DNA of 18,659 bases from JACPLA01 sp035291905 (GTDB taxonomy: Bacteria > Bacteroidota > Ignavibacteria > UBA10030), in NCBI GenBank assembly GCA_035291905.1, contig DATDRF010000133.1, forward strand, positions 1-18,659, read 5' to 3'. Every line of letters begins with the position of its first letter. The stretch's first letter is position 1. Made by a program: the position numbers and the translations under genes. A model generated the notes under the pieces. That model did no database searches. It was not told the DNA's origin and worked only from the letters and a program-made list of their open reading frames with translations. Shown here piece after piece: positions 1-7,408 of this stretch.

Positions 1-279
1 CGAAATCAGAATCTTGAGAATGAGGACCGTTCCAACCAATTCCCTGCTTTGGGCAGGTCGTTGCGCAATCTCGCGAATCGTTATCTGTGCAACTCCAATA
101 TCGAAAAGTACCTGGAAGAGCGAGCTGAAATAAAGCGCAAAATTGAGAATTCCAAAGCCCTCCACTCCAAGATAGGTCGTCAGATAGTTCAGCCGGACAA
201 TCCCCAGAATCAATCCGATCGCTTTGCCGGAAAGCAAGGCCGCGGTATCAAATGCGATCTTCTTCGTTTGCGATGCCAT
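1..279 (-). CDS. Wzx-type polysaccharide flippase, N-terminal part (cut by window edge)
   Basis: This reading frame is open from an ATG at 279 to base 1, giving the first 93 residues. The protein starts MASQTKKIAFDTAALLSGKA and continues with a first hydrophobic helix (about residues 12-30) and a second amphipathic to hydrophobic stretch containing NYLTTYLGVEGFGILNFALY. The pattern of K/R-rich start, GK.IG..LG, LG.EGFG and QI.IREIA is typical of MATE/MOP-superfamily oligosaccharide flippases (RfbX/Wzx). These move undecaprenyl-linked repeat units across the inner membrane. A purine-rich GGAAGAGGG lies 12 nt upstream of the ATG. The gene is the last visible member of the minus-strand polysaccharide cluster, 57 nt after the GT2 gene. 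The C-terminal three quarters are outside the window, so an intact product cannot be confirmed. Confidence 0.82.
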   Translation of the reverse strand, partial: MASQTKKIAFDTAALLSGKAIGLILGIVRLNYLTTYLGVEGFGILNFALYFSSLFQVLFDIGVAQITIREIAQRPAQSRELVGTVLILKILIS

Positions 280-336
280 GTGGCTAGAATTCCCTCTTCC
301 AGCAATGGAAGTTACCGGAGGATATGAAAGGCACTC

Positions 337-1176
337 TCATTCTTTTGTTGAACCTCGGAGAAGCCCGGCCGCCTCCCAAAGAGCACGCAGGGGCAAAAGA
401 AAGGGTATAACGATCCACTGGAAGGGATTAGCGTAACGCGCCGCCAGTCGAAGCGTACTTTTGAGCTTGTTCCAATTCTTATACCAGGAAAAATGTCCCC
501 CCGCACTCACCGAAAGTTTGTGCCATATTTTTGCCTTCGGTTCATAAACCAGCCGAAATCCTGCCTTGCACACCCGCAAACACCAATCCACATCCTCGCC
601 GTACATGAAGAATTGTTCGTCCAGATTCCCGATCTTCTCAATGACGGGACGCTTCACGAGCAGGCAGCAGCCGGTGATGTAGTCGACCGCTCTTGCGGTG
701 TCGTACTGTCCGCGATCTTCCTCTCTCAATCCGATATGTGAGATCCATCCCTTCCACCACTCGATCCTTCCGCCGGCAAACCAAATTCGCTTTGGGTCAT
801 CGTAATAACAGATCTTCGCCCCAACCATTCCGATGCCCGGATCCGCATCAGCCGCTTTAACAAGCTCCGTGAGGAATTCGGCGTCGACAGTCGTATCGTT
901 GTTCAGCAGGAGGATGTAATCGCTGCCGCGTTCGAGCGCGTGCTTAATCCCGATGTTGTTTCCTCCGGCGAAGCGCAAGTTCGTCTTATTGGGAATCACC
1001 TCAACCGATGGAAACTCTCGCTTCACGGCGTCCACAGAGTCATCCGCCGAAGCATTGTCAACCATGATGATGTGCATCGGCGCATAGGAAACCTTCGCCA
1101 GCGAATGGAGACATTCCAGCGTGTCGTTCCTGCCGTTCCAGTTCACCAGTATGACGGAGACAGATGGCTGTCCCAT
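337..1176 (-). CDS. GT2 family glycosyltransferase (rhamnosyltransferase-like)
   Basis: The 279-aa protein has a GT-A fold signature. Its N-terminus VSVILVNWNGRNDTLECLHSL is typical of the WcaA/RfbN branch of GT2. The nucleotide-sugar and metal motif is LLLNNDTTVD at residues 89-98. The acceptor-side acidic motif is FFMYGEDVDWCLR at 189-201, with ED at 194-195. It should transfer a sugar from a nucleotide donor to a lipid-linked glycan at the cytoplasmic face. The sugar cannot be read from sequence; rhamnosyl or other deoxyhexosyl transfer is only the commonest annotation for this branch. A hydrophobic C-terminal patch (about 251-272) may attach it to the membrane. Its ATG lies 4 nt after the stop of the upstream methyltransferase gene, so the two are probably translationally coupled. 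Confidence 0.9.
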   Translation of the reverse strand: MGQPSVSVILVNWNGRNDTLECLHSLAKVSYAPMHIIMVDNASADDSVDAVKREFPSVEVIPNKTNLRFAGGNNIGIKHALERGSDYILLLNNDTTVDAEFLTELVKAADADPGIGMVGAKICYYDDPKRIWFAGGRIEWWKGWISHIGLREEDRGQYDTARAVDYITGCCLLVKRPVIEKIGNLDEQFFMYGEDVDWCLRVCKAGFRLVYEPKAKIWHKLSVSAGGHFSWYKNWNKLKSTLRLAARYANPFQWIVIPFLLPLRALWEAAGLLRGSTKE

Positions 1177-1180
1177 ACTC

Positions 1181-1987
1181 TTAAGGCTTTCTTGCGATCA
1201 CAAGGAGTCCACCCCCCGACTCGACCGTGGTAGAGTACTCGATTGCCATGAAGATGAGAGCGAGGGGAAGGGCAACCAGATAATAGAACGGAAGGAGTAT
1301 GAAGAGGAGTTTGGACAAGTTCAGCATAAACATGGGAAATTGAATGCCGATGCGCCACGCAATGCCGCCCCAAGTGCCGTATGTGAACTTCAGCTCATCG
1401 ACAACAAGCCCGGCCGCCTCGAGTTTGCTTCGGAGCTCCTTCGGAGGATAGCCGTAACGGGCGTGTTCGTCAATAAAGCTTTTTGGTCCGTGCTCCGTAT
1501 TTGTCCCGGCGCTTGATGGGGTATTGATGACGACCACGCCGCCCGGGTTCAGTGCACGATAGAAACCGCGAAAAACTGCATTATCGTCCTCAATATGCTC
1601 CATCACGTCAACGGAAAGGATGAGGTTGAACTTCCCTTCGTGTTGCATCGCCGTGAGATCCTCGACGGCGAACGTCACGTGAGGGAGTCCGGCTTTGGGA
1701 AAAAACCTGCGGCAATCTTCAATCTGCTCCTCCTTGACATCGACGGCGTGGATGAGGGTCCAGGGGAACAAGCGTGCCACGTAGTACGAATACTGGCCAA
1801 AACCGCTCCCCGCATCAAGGATGTGACATGGCCGTGTCTTCGCATTGTTCAGGATCCGCCTCAACGCGCGCTTGACATGCCATTCGCGAAGGAACATGAG
1901 ACCGAGAACCTGGTAGAAGACCTTCCTCAGGAACACATTATTGCGAACCGCATTTCCTATGACATTCTTGATCGGATCGTATTTCAT
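1181..1987 (-). CDS. Class I SAM-dependent methyltransferase with C-terminal membrane segment
   Basis: The 268-aa protein has methyltransferase motif I HILDAGSGFGQYS at about residues 54-66. An acidic residue ends the next strand (AVDVKEEQ), and a motif IV/post-I region LILSVDVMEHIEDD precedes ALNPGGVVVINTP. Residues 220-250 are strongly hydrophobic (LLFILLPFYYLVALPLALIF), so the enzyme is probably anchored in the inner membrane. Within this glycan cluster it likely O-methylates a sugar or modifies a lipid-linked intermediate; the substrate is inferred only from context. It starts at an ATG with no clear Shine-Dalgarno site, 114 nt from the end of the GT4 gene. That gap holds a large inverted repeat, so it may be transcribed less strongly than the genes before it. 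It ends 4 nt before the GT2 gene. Confidence 0.88.
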   Translation of the reverse strand: MKYDPIKNVIGNAVRNNVFLRKVFYQVLGLMFLREWHVKRALRRILNNAKTRPCHILDAGSGFGQYSYYVARLFPWTLIHAVDVKEEQIEDCRRFFPKAGLPHVTFAVEDLTAMQHEGKFNLILSVDVMEHIEDDNAVFRGFYRALNPGGVVVINTPSSAGTNTEHGPKSFIDEHARYGYPPKELRSKLEAAGLVVDELKFTYGTWGGIAWRIGIQFPMFMLNLSKLLFILLPFYYLVALPLALIFMAIEYSTTVESGGGLLVIARKP

Positions 1988-1998
1988 GGCACTGCAAT

Positions 1999-2010
1999 AT
2001 GATGCATCAT
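1999..2010. repeat. Perfect 12-nt palindrome upstream of methyltransferase gene
   Basis: ATGATGCATCAT is a perfect palindrome 12 nt upstream of the methyltransferase ATG at 1987. Its position would suit an operator, but a single 12-nt palindrome is weak evidence and no matching second site was noticed. Confidence 0.3.
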
Positions 2011-2053
2011 GAGTGAAAAATCAATTTGAAACCCTCGTGGGTTGAAAAACAAT

Positions 2054-2143
2054 ACACGAAGAGCGCGAAGGAGACACGAAGAGCACGAACAAGAACCATC
2101 TTCACTTCGTGGAGCTTCGTGATCCCTTTGTGTCCCTTCGTGT
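2054..2143. repeat. Inverted-arm dispersed repeat, ACACGAAG type (locus A)
   Basis: The left half carries ACACGAAGAGCGCGAAGG and a second ACACGAAGAGCACGAA. The right half carries TTCGTGGAGCTTCGTG and CCCTTTGTGTCCCTTCGTGT. The halves are imperfect reverse complements, so the whole 90 nt could fold into one long hairpin. The right arm overlaps the end of the GT4 gene. The same motif set recurs at 9768-9848 and, more degenerate, at 14095-14172. Confidence 0.85.
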
Positions 2144-3283
2144 AAGTTCTCTCGACGGTGGAATCTCCTTCGCAAGCTCTACGATCGCCTTTACCATCGC
2201 GCTCCATGAATACCGGAGCTTTTCCTTTTTTACCCTCTTCTCGAACTTCTTTTCCAGTTTCTTCTGATAGAACTCAACGATGGCATCTGCCAACGCCGCA
2301 GGATTATCCGGGGGAACCAAGAAGCCGGTCTCCCCGTCGATGATGACTTCCGCCAGCCCCCCGACGTCGGTCGCTATGACGGATTTGTCAAACTGGTATG
2401 CGATCTGGACGATTCCGCTCTGTGTTGCAGAACGGTACGGCAGCACCACGACATCGCTGGCGGAGAAGTATGTCCCGACTTTGTCGTTCGGAACGTAGTC
2501 CGCATGGATCGAAACGTGTTTCTCGATGCCCAGAGTCTTCACAAGCTCACGGTACCGCCGTTCATCGTCATAGAATTCCCCCACGACCAGGAGTTTTACC
2601 GGGATGCGCTGTAGAACGAGGGGGAGCGCATGCAGGAGGGTCTCGAGTCCCTTGTACCGCCTCACATAGCCAAAGAAGAGAATCATGCGCGGGTCGCGGA
2701 GGCCTATCTTCTTTCGGGCCGCACTTTTTGAGATCCCCTTGCCGAAGATCTCGTACACGGGATGTGGGATGAACCGGTATTGAGCAGACGGCCAGAACTC
2801 TTTCAGCTCCCGCTCGACTGCCCGCGATTGGGCGATGAAGTAGTCGACGTAGCGGAACGCGAACCTCGTAAACACAACGTCCCCTGGACGCCGTTCGTGA
2901 GGGATCACATTATCGCAGATAAAGAGGACCTTCGCTCCCGTCCATTGACGGACCATGGAGGCGATGGCGCCGAAGCACGGCCCAAAAAAGGGAAGCCAAT
3001 ACTTGAAGATCAGAAGGTCGGGTTTCTTACGGGCAATGGCTCGTGCGGCGGTGACCCATGTAATGGGGTTGACCGAATCAATGAGGGGTTCGCTGGGAAT
3101 TACCACCCCTTCGCTCTCTTGCTCTGCCTGGGATTTCCCCGGGAAAAGGAATGAAGGATATTGTCTCGTGAACGTCACGACCTCGACATCATGCCGGGTG
3201 GAGAGGTTCCTGTAAAGCAGCGCAAAATAGTGGGCAATTCCCCCGCGGAGAGGATACGCTGTACCGACAAGGACAATCTTCAT
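2102..3283 (-). CDS. GT4 family glycosyltransferase (GT-B fold)
   Basis: The ATG at 3283 is chosen because the product then begins MKIVLVGTAYPLRGGIAHYF, the canonical GT4 start with a Gly-rich loop; this gives 393 aa. The frame stays open upstream to 3331, but that would overlap the GT9 gene. The C-terminal Rossmann domain begins around residue 200 (MILFFGYVRRYKGLETLL). The donor-site region is SASDVVVLPYRSATQSG (274-290), followed by SVIATDVGGLAEVIIDG and the sugar-contact segment GETGFLVPP. It probably adds one residue to the lipid-linked oligosaccharide. It lies 22 nt after the GT9 gene. The last 13 or so residues (TRRDTKGSRSSTK) and the stop codon come from the intergenic repeat of locus A, so the ancestral C-terminus was probably shorter. 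Confidence 0.9.
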   Translation of the reverse strand: MKIVLVGTAYPLRGGIAHYFALLYRNLSTRHDVEVVTFTRQYPSFLFPGKSQAEQESEGVVIPSEPLIDSVNPITWVTAARAIARKKPDLLIFKYWLPFFGPCFGAIASMVRQWTGAKVLFICDNVIPHERRPGDVVFTRFAFRYVDYFIAQSRAVERELKEFWPSAQYRFIPHPVYEIFGKGISKSAARKKIGLRDPRMILFFGYVRRYKGLETLLHALPLVLQRIPVKLLVVGEFYDDERRYRELVKTLGIEKHVSIHADYVPNDKVGTYFSASDVVVLPYRSATQSGIVQIAYQFDKSVIATDVGGLAEVIIDGETGFLVPPDNPAALADAIVEFYQKKLEKKFEKRVKKEKLRYSWSAMVKAIVELAKEIPPSRELTRRDTKGSRSSTK

Positions 3284-3305
3284 TGCTGTATCCCGGCGAA
3301 TGAGA

Positions 3306-4412
3306 TCAGGCGAACAGCCTCCTGCAGGCATCCGCTGCCTGCTGCACGCTCAAGTATTCCATGCACCGGTATTCTTTGTTCGTGCAGACAGGGTGATAGA
3401 AACACCGGCAGGGACGGCTCGGTTCCAGAATAATGCCTTTTCCGTACAATTCGAATTCGTTTCTGTTGAAAATATTGTTGAAGAGGACGATCCGTTTGCC
3501 CAGACCGATGGCAATGTGCATTGCCATTGTCACGGCAGTGACGACCAGGTCACATTGGTCGACGAGATTGATGAACTGTTGAAGCGGAAAATGTCCGGGG
3601 TACTTCGCCCCCGACATTCTGGCAATCTTTCGGTTCTTCTCATGCTCCTGTTTCCCGCCCAACAGAACTACCTGAAAACCCTGCTTCTTAAGGTTCATTG
3701 CAAGTGCAACCCAGTTCTTATCATCCCAAAGGCGTGAGGTCCAGCGGTCCCCGCATCCTGTATTCAACCCGATGACCCGTTTCTTGCCTTTGATGCCCCA
3801 CTTGTACTCGCCGGAAGCAAAATTGTCGAGCAGATACGTCTCTCCGTGAAACGTGAGGCCCGCGATTTCAAAGATCTCCCGTTGATAGCTCTTTGTGTTG
3901 GCTTTGCTCACGTCGTCGAAAATGCCCGTTTGGAACTTATGTTGCGCATCGGCATCGATCGGCGAAGGCAGGCCATCTCTGAGAATAAACCCCTTTTTCT
4001 GGTCCGCCGAAATCTGGCTTGCAAGGGCGCAAGCCTCCCGGTCCTTGTCCAGATTATAAAGAGCATTGAAGTGCATCGATCGGAGGGTTACGACGGTCTT
4101 GAGGTTGAGTTCCATCTTGTCGTCCACCATATCGGGAAGCACTTCGGGACTCACCGTGAGCCATGCAATGCGGGCATCCGGATGGTTTTTCTTCAGCGCC
4201 CGGAGTAGCGGAGTCGTGCGGATCACGTCTCCTATTGCGCCGAGCTTGATGAGAAGAATCCTGTTCTGCGAACGGTCGTAGTGCTTGCAGTCGGTACCGT
4301 CGGCCTCAACGCAGTGGACGCCGAATTCCTTGTGCGGCCTGCACGGCACATCGCCCCGGAAATGCCGGCAGTCGGTCTTGAGTGTCATTGGTTCTTGCAT
4401 CGTTTTGTTCAT
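3306..4412 (-). CDS. GT9 family glycosyltransferase (heptosyltransferase-like) with Cys-rich ends
   Basis: With the ATG at 4412 the protein has 368 aa. The frame is open further upstream to 4472, but that would run into the preceding methyltransferase gene; MTLKTDCRHF at 4388 is an alternative start. The core begins RILLIKLGAIGDVIRTTPLL at 51-70, the classic N-terminal donor of ADP-heptose:LPS heptosyltransferases. The C-terminal domain has KRVIGLNTGCGDRW (211-224), QVVLLGG (247-253) and VTMAMHIAIGLGKRIVLFN (294-312). In front of the core sits a segment with Cys15, Cys24, Cys34 and Cys42 plus His17, His27, His33 and His44. Near the end is a second cluster, Cys335, Cys337, Cys343 and Cys350. 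These could bind a metal, which is inference. It follows the methyltransferase gene by 8 nt. Confidence 0.88.
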   Translation of the reverse strand: MNKTMQEPMTLKTDCRHFRGDVPCRPHKEFGVHCVEADGTDCKHYDRSQNRILLIKLGAIGDVIRTTPLLRALKKNHPDARIAWLTVSPEVLPDMVDDKMELNLKTVVTLRSMHFNALYNLDKDREACALASQISADQKKGFILRDGLPSPIDADAQHKFQTGIFDDVSKANTKSYQREIFEIAGLTFHGETYLLDNFASGEYKWGIKGKKRVIGLNTGCGDRWTSRLWDDKNWVALAMNLKKQGFQVVLLGGKQEHEKNRKIARMSGAKYPGHFPLQQFINLVDQCDLVVTAVTMAMHIAIGLGKRIVLFNNIFNRNEFELYGKGIILEPSRPCRCFYHPVCTNKEYRCMEYLSVQQAADACRRLFA

Positions 4413-4420
4413 GGCGGTGA

Positions 4421-5161
4421 TCAGGTCTTCTTCCGGGCATGGACAAGGATCGTCGTGGAGAGCACGGTCCACGGTGTGGTTTCACCCCGAAAAACAGTCG
4501 CTTGCAACATCTTCTTCAATCCCTGATGGCGAAGCACATCCAGCGGTGCAGTGATGTACAGCGAATCCGAGATTTCAAATGAGTGTGATGCCAGGAGCGA
4601 GACAAGATCGCGCTTGCGATAGATCCGGGCATTGGCGAATCGGGTGTGGATTGACCGAGGGAGCCAGGAGAAGAACGGAACACGGTTCCACGGGAGCAGG
4701 GGGAGGCGCGCCCCGTGCGTTTCGAAGAGCCAGCCCTTATTGGGGACGGTGATGACGAACGATCCTCCCGGTTTGAGAACACGGTGAACCTCACGCAATG
4801 CCTGCGCTTCATCGGCAACATGTTCAAGGACATCGTAGCTCACTACCACGTCGACCGATTCCGAAGCAACGGGGAGATTCCTCCCGTCATACACGAGCCC
4901 CAGCAGCTTTTCGTTTCCCGACAAGTGATCTGTCAGCGTCTGGAGATGCTGAAGATGGACGTCGACGGCGACCATCGTGCAGCCGGTTCCGGAGAAGGCC
5001 AGCGTTTGTGCTCCCGTTCCGCACCCAAAGTCCAAAACGACCCGGTCTCTCAGCTGGACTCTCTCTGCCGTCAGACGAAACCTGCGCCTGATAATGTCAG
5101 CCCCATATTCCGCCGGTTTTCCGTGGCTGGGTTCTTTCACGATGCGTTTGACTCCCTGCAA
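4421..5161 (-). CDS. Class I SAM-dependent methyltransferase
   Basis: The protein is up to 246 aa. Motif I is VVLDFGCGTGAQTLAF (41-56), the acidic end of strand 2 is VAVDVHLQHL, motif IV is VVVSYDVLEHVADEA (105-119) and motif VI is VLKPGGSFVITVPNKG (128-143). It resembles UbiE/Methyltransf_11 enzymes in glycan clusters that act on sugars or lipid-linked acceptors; the substrate is unknown. No ATG is available between the in-frame stop shared with the upstream gene and the conserved region. The start is therefore either TTG at 5161 or, better placed behind AGGGAG, the GTG seven codons further in (IVKEPSHG). It lies about 30 nt after the DPM1-like gene and 8 nt before the GT9 gene, in the same transcription unit. 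Confidence 0.87.
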   Translation of the reverse strand: MQGVKRIVKEPSHGKPAEYGADIIRRRFRLTAERVQLRDRVVLDFGCGTGAQTLAFSGTGCTMVAVDVHLQHLQTLTDHLSGNEKLLGLVYDGRNLPVASESVDVVVSYDVLEHVADEAQALREVHRVLKPGGSFVITVPNKGWLFETHGARLPLLPWNRVPFFSWLPRSIHTRFANARIYRKRDLVSLLASHSFEISDSLYITAPLDVLRHQGLKKMLQATVFRGETTPWTVLSTTILVHARKKT

Positions 5162-5191
5162 AACGAAGTGCCGGTATGTGCCACGGGGCTC

Positions 5192-6136
5192 TTACTTCAG
5201 AGTTTCCCGTACGGAGTAGGTTCGTTCGCTGTGCTCTTGCCGCGTGATCATCTCCCCCAGCAACCCGATCGAGATGAACTGCACGCCGATTATCACAAGG
5301 AAGAATCCCACCATGAAAAGCGGTCTGTTGCTCAGCGCGGTCTCACCCCGCAGCCATTCGATGGAGAGATAAACGTCGATGATCCCCCCGATGAGAAATG
5401 AAATGATTCCCCAGACGCCGAAAAGATGCAGAGGGCGCTTGACGTAACGAGTATTAAAGAGAACGGTCAGAAGATCGAGAAACCCCTTGAAGAATCTGCT
5501 CAGTCCGAATTTTGTATGTCCGTACTTTCGGGGATGATGCTGCACCACTTTTTCGCCCACGCGATAGCCCGCCCAGTGCGCGAGAGCAGGGATATAACGG
5601 TGCAGCTCGCCGTACACATTGATTTCCTTGACTACTTCTTTCCTGTAGGCCTTCAGGCCGCAGTTGAAGTCGTGCAGCGGAATTCCCGTCATTTTTGCCG
5701 TGACAAAATTGAAGAACCTCGAAGGAATGGTCTTTGAGACGGGATCAAACCGCTTCCTCTTCCAGCCTGAGACGAGGTCATATGAATCTCCCATCGCCTC
5801 GATCAACCCGGGTATCTCCCCGGGATCATCCTGGAGGTCGGCGTCCATGGTGGCAACGAATGTCCCCCGGGCTTCGGCGAATCCCACGGAAAGTGCGGCC
5901 GATTTTCCGAAATTCCTGCGGAAGCGGACGACTTTGACGCTCTTGTTCTCCCTGTGCAGAGTCTTGAGAACGCCGAAGGAACCGTCTGTGCTGCCGTCGT
6001 CGATGAAGATCACCTCATACGGTTTTCGCAGCTCCTTGAGCGCATTCTTGATATTCCCGAGAAGCTCGGGAAGCGATTCCTCTTCGTTGTAAAGAGGAAC
6101 AATGACGCTGAGGTAGGGTGGGGTCGCTTTTGGCAT
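5192..6136 (-). CDS. DPM1/ArnC-like polyprenyl-phosphate glycosyltransferase (GT2)
   Basis: The ATG at 6136 gives 314 aa beginning MPKATPPYLSVIVPLYNEEE. The frame is open further upstream to a TTG at 6196, but the family core starts here. The GT-A domain shows VIVPLYNEEESL, EVIFIDDGSTDGS (41-53), RNFGKSAALSVGF and the metal/donor motif MDADLQDDPGEI (97-108). NCGLKAYRKEVV (158-169) is typical of this subfamily. Two C-terminal transmembrane helices lie at about 238-260 and 273-296. Such enzymes charge undecaprenyl or dolichyl phosphate with a single sugar, or a modified sugar such as the ArnC product, at the inner membrane. It is the first gene of the minus-strand glycan cluster, read divergently from rsmA. 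Confidence 0.9.
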   Translation of the reverse strand: MPKATPPYLSVIVPLYNEEESLPELLGNIKNALKELRKPYEVIFIDDGSTDGSFGVLKTLHRENKSVKVVRFRRNFGKSAALSVGFAEARGTFVATMDADLQDDPGEIPGLIEAMGDSYDLVSGWKRKRFDPVSKTIPSRFFNFVTAKMTGIPLHDFNCGLKAYRKEVVKEINVYGELHRYIPALAHWAGYRVGEKVVQHHPRKYGHTKFGLSRFFKGFLDLLTVLFNTRYVKRPLHLFGVWGIISFLIGGIIDVYLSIEWLRGETALSNRPLFMVGFFLVIIGVQFISIGLLGEMITRQEHSERTYSVRETLK

Positions 6137-6218
6137 TGGACGTTGGTTGGAGGAATGTCGTTGAAAAATGGTAACGGAATTTCGGAGGAAAAGCAACCAG
6201 AGGATAGAAGCGCAAGGA

Positions 6219-6345
6219 GGTTTCAGGCATCATGCTTCAGGTTTCATGCTTGAATCCTGAAACTTTGCGCCACAGGCGCATCCGCTCGACGAGTCGTCGA
6301 CCTTCGGCGGAGAAACTTGAATCATGAAACCTGAACCCTGAAACC
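6219..6345. repeat. Inverted-arm dispersed repeat, CCTGAAAC type, with nested GC-rich hairpins (locus E)
   Basis: The left arm (6219-6266) reads GGTTTCAGG, TTCAGGTTTCATG, CTTGAATCCTGAAAC. The right arm (6311-6345) is its imperfect reverse complement, with CTTGAATCATGAAACC and CTGAACCCTGAAACC. Between them is a GC-rich insert holding the perfect hairpin GCGCC-ACA-GGCGC (6267-6279) and a second stem TCCGC...GCGGA around a near-palindromic CGACGAGTCGTCG core. The element fills most of the divergent gap between the glycan cluster and rsmA. Nothing else gene-like was seen in that gap. Confidence 0.85.
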
Positions 6346-6368
6346 ACCAAGTTCTTCTTCGTCCGCCT

Positions 6369-6397
6369 TTGCTTCTCCCCGCGTCGTTGGTTATATT
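6369..6397 (+). promoter_or_regulatory. Predicted rsmA promoter
   Basis: TTGCTT, 17 nt, then TATATT gives a sigma-70-like spacing. Read the Bacteroidota way, TTTG at 6368-6371 is followed after 20 nt by TATATTGG, close to the TTTG/TAnnTTTG consensus. It would start transcription about 17 nt before the rsmA ATG. The prediction is by eye only. Confidence 0.4.
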
Positions 6398-6420
6398 GGA
6401 GTGATTTTAGCGCCCGATGA

Positions 6421-7257
6421 ATGATCGTTCCCAAAAAATCTCTTGGTCAGAATTTTCTTCGTGATGAAAACGTCGCCCGGAATATCGTGGAGGCCCTCTC
6501 TCCGCGCAAAGACGACCTCCTTCTGGAAATCGGGGCCGGAACCGGCTCGCTGACCAACCATTTGATCGGCAGGTCCGATCACTTTCTTGTTGTCGAGATC
6601 GATTCGAGAGCCGTTGAGGCATTAAGGGAAAGATTCGGGAAGACCCTGGAGATACTCCAGCAGGACGTGCTGGAGTTGGATCCCCGATTGCTGTCGGGGA
6701 AGTATGGGAAGCGCGTGAGAGTGGCCGGGAACATCCCTTACTATATTACGAGCGATATCCTTTTCTGGCTCGTTGACAACCGGGCATCCTTCGAAGATGC
6801 GGTGCTGATGATGCAGGCCGATGTTGCCCGGCGGCTCGTTGCCCGGAATCGCACAAAAGACTACGGCATTCTTTCTGTTGTGACCCAGTGTTACACCGAA
6901 CCGGAAATCCTCTTTCGTGTCTCGCGAAATTCGTTCTACCCCGTGCCCAACGTTGACTCAGCCGTTGTGCGGCTCCGAATACGCCAATCGGTGCCTGAGC
7001 ACGATGAGAAACTCTTCAGGTCGGTTGTTCGCGGGACATTCGGGAAAAGGCGGAAAACGCTGTACAACGGATTGAGATTCATGGGGTTTACGGCGGAAGA
7101 TCTTGGTTCCATCGGACTCGATTTGAAGAGGCGGCCCGAAGAGTTGAAGGTGGAAGATTTTCTTGACCTCACGCGAAGACTGAATGATCAAGCCTCCGCA
7201 AGAGCGGTACCACAGAGAACACAGAGAAGGCACACCCGCCCGACCGAACGCATTTGA
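6421..7257 (+). CDS. rsmA: 16S rRNA (A1518/A1519-N6) dimethyltransferase
   Basis: The 278-aa product matches RsmA/KsgA throughout. KKSLGQNFLRDENVARNIVE (5-24) is the family N-terminus and LLLEIGAGTGSLT (33-45) is the SAM-binding motif I. VVEID (57-61) ends strand 2, QQDVLELD (80-87) follows, and the catalytic motif IV is VAGNIPYYITSDILF (101-115). The helical C-terminal domain includes FYPVPNVDSAVVRL (172-185) and FGKRRKTLYNGL (207-218). The enzyme dimethylates two adjacent adenines at the 3' end of 16S rRNA during small-subunit assembly. The ATG at 6421 directly precedes the conserved start. The true domain ends around residue 255; the tail AVPQRTQRRHTRPTERI and the stop codon are translated from the dispersed repeat of locus B. 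The gene stands alone on its promoter. Confidence 0.96.
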   Translation: MIVPKKSLGQNFLRDENVARNIVEALSPRKDDLLLEIGAGTGSLTNHLIGRSDHFLVVEIDSRAVEALRERFGKTLEILQQDVLELDPRLLSGKYGKRVRVAGNIPYYITSDILFWLVDNRASFEDAVLMMQADVARRLVARNRTKDYGILSVVTQCYTEPEILFRVSRNSFYPVPNVDSAVVRLRIRQSVPEHDEKLFRSVVRGTFGKRRKTLYNGLRFMGFTAEDLGSIGLDLKRRPEELKVEDFLDLTRRLNDQASARAVPQRTQRRHTRPTERI

Positions 7258-7371
7258 CCTCTGAACGGTCGTTCGGGCGGGGAGAACACGGAGGGTAAGA
7301 ATTCTCTGTGCTCTTTGTGATACTCTGTGTTCCCTGCCTGCCCTGCCTACCGGCAGGCAGGTCTGTGTCGT
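7210..7371. repeat. Inverted-arm dispersed repeat, CACAGAGAA type, with two nested hairpins (locus B)
   Basis: The left arm is CCACAGAGAACACAGAGAAG. The right arm has TTCTCTGTGCTCTTTGTG, TACTCTGTGTTCC and TCTGTGTCGTG, its imperfect reverse complement. Two GC-rich palindromes sit inside. The first, CCCGCCCGACCGAACG (7235-7250) with CGGTCGTTCGGGCGGG (7266-7281), is a 16-nt stem with two mismatched positions. The second, CCTGCCTACCGGCAGGCAGG (7342-7361), has one mismatch and is preceded by another CCTGCCTG. The element spans the 3' end of rsmA and most of the gap before mgtE. Confidence 0.88.
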
Positions 7372-7408
7372 GTTTTTGAATGCGGTTTCACGTTCTTTTG
7401 ACTGACCA

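Noticed and set aside
4715..5401. 228-aa plus-strand frame across the methyltransferase and DPM1-like genes
   Set aside because: Antisense to two clearly recognisable genes; its translation has no domain and crosses their boundary.
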